From Saprospiraceae bacterium (GTDB taxonomy: Bacteria; Bacteroidota; Bacteroidia; Chitinophagales; Saprospiraceae), in contig JAHDEL010000031.1 of the NCBI GenBank assembly GCA_020628855.1, forward strand, positions 2,235 to 37,875: a DNA stretch of 35,641 nucleotides, written 5' to 3'. The position numbers and the translations under genes were made by a program. Under the pieces are notes generated by a model. It ran no database searches. It had not been told where the DNA came from and worked only from the letters and a program-made list of their open reading frames with translations. Of the stretch, positions 8,383 to 18,243 are shown one piece after another (within the stretch, counting starts at the first letter, position 1; each line of letters opens with the position of its first letter).

Positions 8383-9393
8383 ATGAATTCGGGATTTAGG
8401 CATCTGTTTTCCTCTTTGATATTGTCGCTGTTTACACTTTTCATAACGTGCAAACCGCACATTTCTGTTTGTCAGATAGCATCTTCTGAGTTAAAGTTTT
8501 TTGAACCTGATTCCCAAATAAATACAACAAGAATATGGACAGCAAGTTCCATTACAGGAGTAATTACTCTAGGCTCTGGAATCGGGTTATACAATGCGTG
8601 GTATTCGCAGTATGACCAATCAGCTTTTCATTTCTTTAATGATTGGAATGAATGGCAAAATATGGATAAGTACGGCCATGCTTATACTACTTATTTCCAA
8701 AGTGAAACAGCTTATAAAGTAGCTCATTGGGCAGGCATTCCCAAAAAGAAAGCAATCTTCTTTGGAACAGCGTATGGACTACTCGCTCAGACAACTGTTG
8801 AGGTCTTTGATGGCTTCTCTACAAACTGGGGGTTCTCATTGCCGGATTTTGCTTTCAATTGTTTGGGCGCTGGCCTTTTTGCCTTCCAACAATCCGCTTG
8901 GGATGAACAACGTATACGACTGAAATTTACTTCTCGTCTTAATCGTCCTTATGAAGATGTCATATTCACAGATCCTGAAGGTAATGTTATTACTAACTTA
9001 CAAGAAAGAGTGTATGACCTGTATGGTAAGACGGTGGCACAGCGGTTTATCAAAGATTATAACTCACAGACGATATGGCTCAGTGTGAATCCATCCAAAT
9101 TCGGTGCAGATTATATACCCAATTGGTTAAGTATTGTTGTGGGTATTGGAGGTGAAAATATGTTTGGTGGTTTTCAAAATAGCTGGACCATTGACGGTCA
9201 AGTGCTATCATATCCTGAGACTAGATATGTACAGTTCTATATCGCCCCTGATCTTGATTGGTCTGAGTTGAATACATCAAGTCATTTTCTGAAGACTTTA
9301 TTTGGGTTGTTTAACACCTACCGATTGCCTATGCCAGCTGTAGAATACAATGTTGTAGAAGGCTGGTCTGTTCATCTATTGATGTTACATTAG
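8383..9393 (+). CDS. DUF2279 family protein, exported
   Basis: A 336-residue protein with an N-terminal hydrophobic signal (HLFSSLILSLFTLFITC). The conserved core lies between about residues 45 and 175: a SSITGVITLGSGIGLYNAWY helix, then NDWNEWQNMDKYGHAYTTYF, with DKxGHA typical of DUF2279, then a FFGTAYGLLAQTTVEVFDGF segment and SWGFSLPD-like stretch (here NWGFSLPDFAFNCLGAG). These features suggest several membrane-associated helices with conserved polar residues facing each other. DUF2279 has no assigned biochemical role that I know of. The C-terminal half (about 190-336) is less recognisable and beta-rich. It is followed after 4 bases by a small membrane-protein gene, so the two are probably cotranscribed. 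Confidence 0.8.
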   Translation: MNSGFRHLFSSLILSLFTLFITCKPHISVCQIASSELKFFEPDSQINTTRIWTASSITGVITLGSGIGLYNAWYSQYDQSAFHFFNDWNEWQNMDKYGHAYTTYFQSETAYKVAHWAGIPKKKAIFFGTAYGLLAQTTVEVFDGFSTNWGFSLPDFAFNCLGAGLFAFQQSAWDEQRIRLKFTSRLNRPYEDVIFTDPEGNVITNLQERVYDLYGKTVAQRFIKDYNSQTIWLSVNPSKFGADYIPNWLSIVVGIGGENMFGGFQNSWTIDGQVLSYPETRYVQFYIAPDLDWSELNTSSHFLKTLFGLFNTYRLPMPAVEYNVVEGWSVHLLMLH

Positions 9394-9397
9394 CAGT

Positions 9398-9751
9398 ATG
9401 CAAAAAGTTATTTATGGTTACGCTCTCGTAGAAATAATTGGTGGAATTTTTCTTTATTTCGCTCCCCAAATGATGTTTTCTAACCCTTTACAAACCGATA
9501 CAATCCTTTTGTGTAAGCTCTATGGAATATTAGCAACTTGTTTTGGTCTCATGCTCCTAGAAGTTGGCAAGAGAGCACAGGATCAAGGCCTTATTAAACA
9601 TGTCTTTCTATTGACTTTAGCTTTTCAGTTGTTCGTTGGATTTACGTGTTACGGATTTCTCGAATCTGCAAGTATGCATATCGGAGGAATGCTAACTCAC
9701 CTTACTTTATTTGGGATTGGTCTTGTCTGCTACTTTGCTTCCATTAAATAA
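9398..9751 (+). CDS. Small four-helix membrane protein of unknown function
   Basis: A 117-residue, highly hydrophobic protein with four predicted membrane helices at about residues 5-22, 36-53, 67-87 and 92-113. There is no signal peptide apart from the first helix. I do not recognise the family. It starts four bases after the DUF2279 stop, which suggests translational coupling and a shared membrane context. Its stop is only two bases from the stop of the convergent tsaE gene, with no terminator between them. Confidence 0.7.
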   Translation: MQKVIYGYALVEIIGGIFLYFAPQMMFSNPLQTDTILLCKLYGILATCFGLMLLEVGKRAQDQGLIKHVFLLTLAFQLFVGFTCYGFLESASMHIGGMLTHLTLFGIGLVCYFASIK

Positions 9752-9753
9752 CA

Positions 9754-10185
9754 TCAAAGCGAGGTAATCTCGACCTGCCTTCTACCATCATCTGAGACTT
9801 GGATAGTCAGTAGTACTGCATTAGCTATTTCAGATGACTTCAGGAGAATTTCAGGCCATTCGATGATGCAGAATGCGTCACTGCTCAGATATTCTTCAAT
9901 TCCAGCATTAAAGAGTTCTTCATAGGACTCCAGCCTGTATAGATCCATATGCACTATCTTGATGTGAGGCGCTTCATAGATATTAACCAATGAAAACGTA
10001 GGGCTAGTGACACTATCTTCACTCCCCAATGCTTTCACAAGATGCTTGACAAATGTAGTTTTACCACTACCTAGGTCACCTTGGAGAAGGAGGCAACTGA
10101 ACTCCATCTTTGATAATACACTGATGACTTTATCCCAGTCTTGGACTGCACTGATTTCCAATGATTGATGTATCAATTTAGACAT
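9754..10185 (-). CDS. tsaE: tRNA threonylcarbamoyladenosine biosynthesis ATPase TsaE
   Basis: A 143-residue P-loop ATPase of the YjeE/TsaE family. The Walker A is GDLGSGKT at residues 36-43. The family signature VTSPTFSLVNIY follows at about 69-80, and HMDLYRL and FCIIEWPE match the downstream conserved blocks. TsaE works with TsaB, TsaD and TsaC to make the t6A modification at position 37 of ANN-decoding tRNAs, acting as the ATP-driven cycle factor in the cytoplasm. Length is normal for the family. It is a lone gene, divergent from gyrB and convergent with the small membrane protein. A near-consensus promoter (TAATATTTG, one base too long) lies at 10241-10233 on the minus strand. Confidence 0.95.
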   Translation of the reverse strand: MSKLIHQSLEISAVQDWDKVISVLSKMEFSCLLLQGDLGSGKTTFVKHLVKALGSEDSVTSPTFSLVNIYEAPHIKIVHMDLYRLESYEELFNAGIEEYLSSDAFCIIEWPEILLKSSEIANAVLLTIQVSDDGRRQVEITSL

Positions 10186-10262
10186 GTAATCTTGAGATAA
10201 ATGTAGGGTTTTCTATCAGGATTTAGGTAGAGCAAATATTAGGGTAAAGGTAAATATTTTCG

Positions 10263-10270
10263 TACTTTTG
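10263..10270 (+). promoter_or_regulatory. Putative -7 promoter box (TACTTTTG) for gyrB
   Basis: TACTTTTG matches TAnnTTTG exactly and lies 34 bases before the gyrB ATG, predicting a leader of about 30 bases. I see no TTG at the correct -33 spacing. Confidence 0.5.
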
Positions 10271-10295
10271 TACGACTTGAATTTTCCTGAAATAA

Positions 10296-12251
<1,956 letters not shown>

Positions 12252-12281
12252 ACTCTATACAATAAATACGTAGAATAAAGG

Positions 12282-12314
12282 AAGGGCATGAGTTTACTCA
12301 AGCCCTTTTTCTTT
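12282..12314 (+). terminator. Rho-independent terminator of gyrB
   Basis: An 11-base stem with one mismatch (AAGGGCATGAG at 12282-12292, CTCAAGCCCTT at 12297-12307), a TTTA loop, then a T-rich tract ending at about 12314. It lies 31 bases after the gyrB stop on the coding strand, so it should end gyrB transcription before the next gene. Confidence 0.85.
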
Positions 12315-12325
12315 GAAACCAAAAA

Positions 12326-12333
12326 TATCTTTG
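12326..12333 (+). promoter_or_regulatory. Putative -7 box (TATCTTTG) giving a leaderless mRNA
   Basis: TATCTTTG matches TAnnTTTG and stops four bases before the ATG at 12338. With the -7 element in its normal position the first transcribed base would be the A of the start codon or very near it. It directly follows the gyrB terminator, so the dehydrogenase should have its own promoter. No -33 TTG is visible at normal spacing. Confidence 0.5.
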
Positions 12334-12337
12334 TAGA

Positions 12338-13303
12338 ATGAAACCAAGTCTTGTTTTCCTGGACGCCGAATCAGTAAACCCTGGTGATCTTAGTATGGAT
12401 CAATTTAGAGAAATTACTGACTACACAGAATATCCTTCTACTGCGGCCAATGATATAATTCACCGAGCAAAAGAAGCATCAATACTCATCACCAACAAAT
12501 GCATAATTGATAGAAATATAATACAGGCTTTGCCTAAGCTTCGCCTCATTCAAGTAGCTGCGACTGGCTATAATAATATTGATATTCAAGCTGCTTTTGA
12601 TGCAAATATCATTGTAACAAATGTTACCAATTACAGCACTTCAGGTGTAGCTCAACATGTCTTCGCGATGCTACTGCAGTACTTTAATAACACAAGCCAA
12701 TACACTACAGAAAGTAGAAAAGGGATTTGGGCCACAAAAAATTGGACATACTGGCATGATCCAATACATGAATTGGAAGGAAAGCGTCTTGGTATTATTG
12801 GTCTTGGAAATATTGGCAAGCGTGTCATGCAGATAGGCAGAGCATTTGGAATGGAGATCATGGCTCCATCCAGAGCTCCCGAAAAGAATACTCTTAAACA
12901 TGTCAACTATTTAGAGTGGGGAAGTTTTCTACAGAACTCTGATATCATTAGTCTCAACTGTCCATTAAATGCATCTACACAGCATCTTATTGATTCTTCT
13001 GCACTTGCTCAAATGCACTCAAATGCCATTCTAATTAATACAAGTCGTGGAGGAGTGATTGATGAAAAGGCTCTGGAAAATGCACTGAGAAAGCGAACCA
13101 TTCAAGCAGCGTTACTAGATGTGTTGGACGAGGAGCCTCCCCGAAAAGATCACCCTTTCTTTGGGTTAGATAATTGCTACATCACTCCGCACCAAGCTTG
13201 GGGATCACAACAATCTAGACAGCGTCTCATAGAAGGTATGTATCAAAACATCAAACACTTTATCCAAGGTGAACCTCTACAAAAGATTATACCTAGTCAA
13301 TAA
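12338..13303 (+). CDS. D-2-hydroxyacid dehydrogenase, NAD(P)-dependent (glycerate dehydrogenase-like)
   Basis: A 321-residue cytoplasmic oxidoreductase. The split catalytic domain flanks a Rossmann domain with the nucleotide motif GLGNIG at residues 155-160. The catalytic triad of the family is intact: Arg237 in INTSRGGVID, Glu266 in DVLDEEPP and His285 in ITPHQAWGS. The substrate-loop sequence VAATGYNNIDI resembles glycerate/hydroxypyruvate reductases, but the exact 2-keto acid cannot be fixed from sequence. It stands alone after the gyrB terminator with its own promoter box. Its last 11 bases overlap the convergent 96-residue gene. Confidence 0.9.
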   Translation: MKPSLVFLDAESVNPGDLSMDQFREITDYTEYPSTAANDIIHRAKEASILITNKCIIDRNIIQALPKLRLIQVAATGYNNIDIQAAFDANIIVTNVTNYSTSGVAQHVFAMLLQYFNNTSQYTTESRKGIWATKNWTYWHDPIHELEGKRLGIIGLGNIGKRVMQIGRAFGMEIMAPSRAPEKNTLKHVNYLEWGSFLQNSDIISLNCPLNASTQHLIDSSALAQMHSNAILINTSRGGVIDEKALENALRKRTIQAALLDVLDEEPPRKDHPFFGLDNCYITPHQAWGSQQSRQRLIEGMYQNIKHFIQGEPLQKIIPSQ

Positions 13304-13583
13304 ACCAAAAACCGATCAGAACATAGATAATTACAATCACAGAGCAAACTATTACTAGCTGTAGCAGCCTCTTTACAATCTGTGATTTTCTTTGGTCAAC
13401 CAGCTGAGTAGTCTTTCTTTTGGAAGATTCGACACCGAATTTATCAGAATTAAAGGTATCAGATCTGTATTCCCCAGAGCTCAAACCTTCAAAGCGTCCT
13501 TGGAGTTCTTTCCTCTTTTGCCTCTGCATACTCCTATTCTCCTGATTCCGCTTAAATGATTCTAAAGCAATAATAAATGACAT
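13293..13583 (-). CDS. Small hypothetical protein with C-terminal membrane helix
   Basis: A 96-residue protein: residues 1-68 are hydrophilic and very basic (NQENRSMQRQKRKELQGR), followed by a single strongly hydrophobic helix at about 70-92 (LLQLVIVCSVIVIIYVLIGFWF). This resembles a tail-anchored inner-membrane protein with the basic part in the cytoplasm. I do not recognise a family. It overlaps the dehydrogenase stop by 11 bases tail-to-tail. The separation into a charged domain and clean membrane helix argues that it is a real gene rather than a shadow, but there is no homology evidence. Confidence 0.55.
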   Translation of the reverse strand: MSFIIALESFKRNQENRSMQRQKRKELQGRFEGLSSGEYRSDTFNSDKFGVESSKRKTTQLVDQRKSQIVKRLLQLVIVCSVIVIIYVLIGFWFID

Positions 13584-13908
13584 AATGCGAAATGTTAAGT
13601 GATCTAAAACATCAAATCTTGTCTTTAGAAGTTAGACTAATCTTAACTAAAATGTCCTTTTGTTCGACAAACCAAGCAGAAAAGTCGAGAAATAATAGAC
13701 TGATAATAAGGAAATAATCTTAAGTAAATATGAGCAGAATAACTTGTGCTCAAATTAAATAGTAATGATAAATATTCTATTTCCGACTAGATTAATCAGT
13801 TGGTTCAAGAGCACATTTTAGTCCATTTATTCTTTTATCCTTTGTATGAAGAGGATTGAATAAAGGGTTTCTTTGTTTGTTGGGTAAGAGGGTAAATTAC
13901 CCTCTTTT
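13584..13908. other. Gene-free interval with an orphan terminator
   Basis: This 325-base AT-rich stretch between the divergently read ends of the small membrane gene (start 13583) and the TPR kinase (stop 13909) contains no convincing ORF and no tRNA-like fold that I can see. The one clear element is a plus-strand hairpin with a T-tract at 13886-13910. A weak promoter-like TATCCTTTG (one base longer than TAnnTTTG) lies at 13836-13844 on the plus strand. The promoter of the 96-residue gene should also lie here, but no exact consensus is seen. Confidence 0.6.
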
Positions 13909-13910
13909 TT
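13886..13910 (+). terminator. Intrinsic terminator without an adjacent plus-strand gene
   Basis: Stem AAGAGGGT (13886-13893) and ACCCTCTT (13899-13906) with an AAATT loop; the AA/TT flanks could extend pairing. A T-run follows on the plus strand to 13910. On the minus strand the sequence downstream of the hairpin is CCCAACAAAC, so it would be a poor terminator for the kinase gene that ends at 13909. The nearest plus-strand gene upstream ends at 13303. Confidence 0.65.
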
Positions 13911-15921
13911 ATCCTTCCAAAGTCTTGGAAATAGTAAAAAAGAAAGTACTTCCGTACCCAACTTCTGATTCTACCCACAGCTCTCCATTATGCAATTCCG
14001 CAATTTTTCTTGCATTCGCCAATCCAATCCCACTTCCATCAATTTCTTCTTTCAGGTGGAGTCTCTTAAACAAGTCAAAAATCTGGGTTTGTTTCTCCTG
14101 ACTAATACCAATTCCATTATCTGAGATAGAAAAGCAATGATGGTGAGGCTGATCAATATAATCTACTATGATTTCAGGAGTTCGTTTTGGATGTGAATAT
14201 TTTATTGCATTTGACATAATTGATTGAAACAACTTAACTAAATCACTCCTGTATGCATTTAGAGTTGGTAGTTTAACATTCTTCTTTGTTACAACATTAT
14301 TCTCTCTAATTACACCTGCAAGATTAGTCAACACTTCATTGTAAACTTCGTCAGTGTTTACAACTCCAAGATCAGATGTTATACCAACCAAAAGATAATT
14401 GTGAAGCATTCCGATAGTATTTATCATACTTGATGAAGTCTTCTGAACAACATCAAATAACTGATTGGTTTTGGGGTTAAGTTCTCCGAGGTGTTTCTTT
14501 TGAATGAGTTCAGTGAAGCTCTTTATGGTATTTGCTGGTTCTTTCAAATCATGTGTCATCACGTAGGCAATTCTCTCAAGTTCTTCGTAGTGTCCTACTA
14601 TCTTTTCTTTCTTTGAAGCAATATCATTATTTAGCTCCTTGATTCGATAGTTATCTCTGAAAAGCATAACTACAAATAAGGTAAACATGATCATCAAGGT
14701 AGAAATAAAATACAGAATTCCATTTCTCATTTCGTTTTCATACTCTAATTCTTTGACTTGATTCTGAAGGTCAAAAATTTCATCTCTTCCGAGAACTAGT
14801 CTTTCAGTGGATGCTCGTAGTTTTTCTAATTCTAATATTGTTACTTCTTCCTTAAGAGTTTTATATTCTAATGTCTTCTTGAGATTGTTTCTTAGACTAT
14901 AATAATCAGAAGCATAAGTGTATATCTCTCTTTTCGTTTCATTTGTCAATGTAGCATTGAGCAGTTCTTCTGGCTCAATAAGAAGATCTTGCTTATTGTA
15001 TTTGAGGCCATAATTACTGATATTGAGGTTGAGATAACTCAAATATTCAGATTTGAATTGTCCAGCATTATCTTCTCTAAATTTGATCGCTGCATCAATT
15101 ACCTCACCAGTAGCAGCATCTCCTTGTTGTATCAGATATTTTATAAATAGTGAATAGACATAGAGTCTTAAATCCAGATTATTTTGTTTCTCTCCAAATT
15201 TAACTGCTTTATGGAAGTATTCTTTGGCAATCGTGTGATCTCCTTGCTTATCAGAAAGTGTTGCAATAGATAAGTACTTATTGGTTATGTTATAGTACTT
15301 AGCATGTTCGTTTTTCATTCCTTCAGCATACTCAAGCGCCTTAAGATGCAGCTCCATTGCTTTGTCATAATTACCAACCTCTTCGTAGAGATTACCTGTG
15401 GTACTTAGAGCATATGTAATATTTTCAGAACTATCCCTGAGATAGGCTTGCTGAGCCTTGTCAAAATATTCAAATTGTTTTGTATAATCACCCTCATTAC
15501 TATAAAGCAATCCTGCTTCTACATAGAAATCTCCACTAACATTAAAGCCATTATTCTCGGAATACTCAATTAGGGTATTTGAAAATTTCAAAGCTTCTTC
15601 ATACCTCTCAGCTTTATAAAGCAAAACATAGTAAGACCAAAAGACACTATGAGAGAGTGAATCATTCAATGCCATGCCTTTATCAAAGACGGCTAACATC
15701 CAATCTTTGTCTTCTACATTATATTTTTGAATGAGTGTATCTAGTGCATCAAAGTGAACTGCAAGGTCTCGTTGATAAGTAATTGTTTCTGATTTTACTG
15801 AACGAAGACGTTCTATGTGCTCATCTGGAAGAGAAGCTGAAAGACATACTAGACCTGTCAGCAATACCATGAGGTAAAGCCATCTAAATGGAATTGAAGC
15901 ATATCCAGATAGGTAGTGCAT
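13909..15921 (-). CDS. TPR-containing sensor histidine kinase
   Basis: A 670-residue membrane kinase. A signal or first membrane helix lies at about 12-31 and a second at about 401-421. The periplasmic part (about 32-345) consists of TPR-like helix pairs (YEEALKFSNTLIEY, GNLYEEVGNYDKAMELHLKALEYAE). A coiled coil runs from about 355 to 398. The cytoplasmic core has the H-box YVMTHDLKEPANTI (phosphorylated His457), N-box SIMSNAIKYSHP, G1 SDNGIGIS and G2 GSGIGLANARKIAELHNG, so it looks catalytically complete. This layout is common in Bacteroidota. No response regulator is adjacent, so it is an orphan. It follows the alkaline phosphatase gene after 64 bases on the same strand and may be cotranscribed; a role in phosphate or peptide sensing is not shown by the sequence. 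Confidence 0.9.
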   Translation of the reverse strand: MHYLSGYASIPFRWLYLMVLLTGLVCLSASLPDEHIERLRSVKSETITYQRDLAVHFDALDTLIQKYNVEDKDWMLAVFDKGMALNDSLSHSVFWSYYVLLYKAERYEEALKFSNTLIEYSENNGFNVSGDFYVEAGLLYSNEGDYTKQFEYFDKAQQAYLRDSSENITYALSTTGNLYEEVGNYDKAMELHLKALEYAEGMKNEHAKYYNITNKYLSIATLSDKQGDHTIAKEYFHKAVKFGEKQNNLDLRLYVYSLFIKYLIQQGDAATGEVIDAAIKFREDNAGQFKSEYLSYLNLNISNYGLKYNKQDLLIEPEELLNATLTNETKREIYTYASDYYSLRNNLKKTLEYKTLKEEVTILELEKLRASTERLVLGRDEIFDLQNQVKELEYENEMRNGILYFISTLMIMFTLFVVMLFRDNYRIKELNNDIASKKEKIVGHYEELERIAYVMTHDLKEPANTIKSFTELIQKKHLGELNPKTNQLFDVVQKTSSSMINTIGMLHNYLLVGITSDLGVVNTDEVYNEVLTNLAGVIRENNVVTKKNVKLPTLNAYRSDLVKLFQSIMSNAIKYSHPKRTPEIIVDYIDQPHHHCFSISDNGIGISQEKQTQIFDLFKRLHLKEEIDGSGIGLANARKIAELHNGELWVESEVGYGSTFFFTISKTLEG

Positions 15922-15985
15922 GCTGCTCTTAATGATTACAAGTTACTGTATAGACACCATTCTTGGGCAAATCACCTATCATTAG

Positions 15986-17125
15986 TTAATACTTTGCTTT
16001 GTTTAAATCCAAGGCATGAACCATTTTGTCAAAAATTTCCGTATTGTCGTAGATGCCGGAAAAGGCTTCCGAACCAGGGCCGAAAGCAAAAACAGGAATC
16101 ATGACTCCTGTATGATACGTAGAGGTAAATGCTGTTACCAAACTATCCATTTTTGATTCTGGCTGTATAGCAAGTCCGCCTGTCTCATGATCTGCAGTCA
16201 CAACAACAAGCGTTTCTCCATCCTCTTCTGCCCATGCTCTCACATATTCGATGACTGTATCAAATTCTAAATATTCAGAAATAACATACTCCTGTAAGTT
16301 TGCATGTCCACCCCAATCAATCTGACTCCCTTCTACCATGAGAAAGAAACCTTCAGAATTCTTCTGCTTCAAATAGTCTAATCCATACTTTGTGGCCGGT
16401 AATAAGTAATCTCTACCTTGAGCAACAGGAAGCGGATCTGTATCAGCAGAGAAGTAAGCTACATTTGACTTTGTTTCCACTGGAATTGCATCTAACTCTG
16501 TCAAAAAATCATAGACCTCATACCCATTAGACTTGAGAGTATCTAATAAATTCATATCATCAAACTCTCTTCTCTCAAAATACTTCTTTCCTCCACCAAT
16601 CATGAGATCGACCTCAGTATTCATAAAATCAGCGGCTATTGCTTCATAATTCTTTCTATACTTATTGTGCGCTATGTAGGAGGCAGGTGTGGCATGTACA
16701 ATTGTGGATGTGGCAATTAGTCCTGTTCCTAGTCCGGAGTCTTCTGCCATCTCAAGCACCGTCTTAACTGGCAAAGTGTCCTGATCTACACCAATAGCCC
16801 CATTATATGTTCTCACTCCACATGCAAATGCCGTTGCTGCAGCTGCTGAGTCTGTGATTAATGCATCCGATGATCTACACTTATGTAGGCCAACAACTGG
16901 ATAATCTTCTAGCGCTGTTCTGTCACCATTAGCCAACATACCTAGCGTAATTTGGGTTAAGCCCATCCCATCACCGATAAGGAATACAATATTTTTAGGT
17001 TGCTTGTATTCAATCTGTGGTTCTTGAATTGTTGATGTGAGTTGTTCAGGTGTAATCTGCTGTTGCGGCTTACATCCAAATGTTAGGACAAGGACGAATG
17101 CCCAAATGACATTATTCATGCTCAT
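15986..17125 (-). CDS. Alkaline phosphatase, predicted lipoprotein
   Basis: A 379-residue member of the alkaline phosphatase superfamily (PhoA type). The N-terminus VLVLTFGCKPQQQ suggests a lipoprotein signal with Cys18, although the lipobox (TFGC) is not ideal. Active-site features: metal-binding Asp52 in FLIGDGMG, the phosphorylated Ser93 in ITDSAAAATAFACG, EGSQIDWGGHAN and TADHETGG for metal ligands. It hydrolyses phosphomonoesters in the periplasm. It is smaller than E. coli PhoA (about 450 residues), as seen in many short bacterial homologues. It starts two bases after the dprA stop, which implies one transcript. No Pho-box is recognisable. Confidence 0.92.
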   Translation of the reverse strand: MSMNNVIWAFVLVLTFGCKPQQQITPEQLTSTIQEPQIEYKQPKNIVFLIGDGMGLTQITLGMLANGDRTALEDYPVVGLHKCRSSDALITDSAAAATAFACGVRTYNGAIGVDQDTLPVKTVLEMAEDSGLGTGLIATSTIVHATPASYIAHNKYRKNYEAIAADFMNTEVDLMIGGGKKYFERREFDDMNLLDTLKSNGYEVYDFLTELDAIPVETKSNVAYFSADTDPLPVAQGRDYLLPATKYGLDYLKQKNSEGFFLMVEGSQIDWGGHANLQEYVISEYLEFDTVIEYVRAWAEEDGETLVVVTADHETGGLAIQPESKMDSLVTAFTSTYHTGVMIPVFAFGPGSEAFSGIYDNTEIFDKMVHALDLNKAKY

Positions 17126-17127
17126 AT

Positions 17128-18243
17128 TTATTTATTAGCTAATGTATATTTTTTACCTGGTAAAGACCTCACCAGACTCTTAAATTCAAGATTTAGCAAT
17201 AGAGAAGCAAGCTTAGAAAGCGGGAGTTCTAAGGCATGATGCAACTTATCTAAATGGACGGTTTCTTTTTGTTTGAGATAGTTGATAATACTGAGTTCTT
17301 CTGGAGTCAAGTCAAGCGGTATTTCGAGCTGAACAGAACTTTGATTGTCAGCGGTCCAACCCATGATATAACTCAAGTCTTTCGTGCTTTGATACAGTGC
17401 AGCTTTATGCGTTTTTATTAAAAAATTACACCCTTCCGAAGTTGAATCAGATAATCGTCCTGGTATAGCAAAAACATCTTTGTTGTAGGAGTTAGCTAAT
17501 TCTGCTGTAATCATAGAACCACCTTTAATGGCTGACTCTACTACAATTAGAACATCGCTCATGGCTGCAATCAATCTGTTACGCATAGGAAAGTGCTCTC
17601 TTGCAGGAATCGAACCAGGACCAAACTCGGTCACTAATCCTCCCTTTTCTAGCATTGAGTTGGCGAGTTTACGGTTTTCTGCTGGGTAGAAGATATCTAA
17701 TCCATGAGCTAAAAACCCTAAAGTTGAGATTCCTGATTTCACTGCTGTACGATGAGCAATTGTATCCACCCCATAAGCCAACCCAGAGATAATGCTGACA
17801 TTATACTCTTTCAATTGTTCGACGAGATTCTCACATACTGATCTTCCATATTGGCTAGGAGATCTCGTACCTACAATTCCTACTGAGCGAGAAGGATTCA
17901 GTGCTTGATTGTCTCCTTTACTATAGATCAATAATGGACCATCATCATATTGGCGCAATCTTGATGGAAAATTGGGGTGTGTGTATGGTAACAATTGAAT
18001 ATCTGGATTCTTCTCAAGAAATAGGAGCTCTTTCTCCACGGCATCCATCACCTTCATATCCAAAACTGCACTAGCTATTTGTGGGCCAATTCCTGGAATT
18101 GCCAATAAAGCCTTTTTTGACTGTTGAAAGACAGCTTCGTATCCTCCGCTATAAGACACCAAAACCTTAGCAAGTTTTGGACCTACCTTATTTATTTTAG
18201 TGAGTGCAACGAGAAATGGTACGTGCTCTTTGCTCTGCATCAA
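17128..18243 (-). CDS. dprA: DNA-processing protein DprA (Smf)
   Basis: A 371-residue protein with an N-terminal helix-hairpin-helix/SAM-like region (LTKINKVGPKLAKVL, LLAIPGIGPQIASAV), a central Rossmann-like DprA domain (VGTRSPSQYG, IISGLAYGVDTIAHR, IKGGSMITAELANSY, VFAIPGRLSDSTSEGCNFLI) and a C-terminal winged helix (about 305-371). DprA binds incoming single-stranded DNA and loads RecA during natural transformation. Its ATG overlaps the stop of the upstream glycosyltransferase-like gene by four bases (18240-18243). No other competence gene is in the window. DprA is also kept in species not known to be transformable, so competence should not be assumed. Confidence 0.95.
   Translation of the reverse strand: MMQSKEHVPFLVALTKINKVGPKLAKVLVSYSGGYEAVFQQSKKALLAIPGIGPQIASAVLDMKVMDAVEKELLFLEKNPDIQLLPYTHPNFPSRLRQYDDGPLLIYSKGDNQALNPSRSVGIVGTRSPSQYGRSVCENLVEQLKEYNVSIISGLAYGVDTIAHRTAVKSGISTLGFLAHGLDIFYPAENRKLANSMLEKGGLVTEFGPGSIPAREHFPMRNRLIAAMSDVLIVVESAIKGGSMITAELANSYNKDVFAIPGRLSDSTSEGCNFLIKTHKAALYQSTKDLSYIMGWTADNQSSVQLEIPLDLTPEELSIINYLKQKETVHLDKLHHALELPLSKLASLLLNLEFKSLVRSLPGKKYTLANK

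Noticed and set aside
13856-14101. 81-codon plus-strand ORF at the kinase 3' end
   Set aside because: It runs through the orphan terminator and antisense to the conserved ATPase motifs of the kinase; composition is that of a shadow frame.
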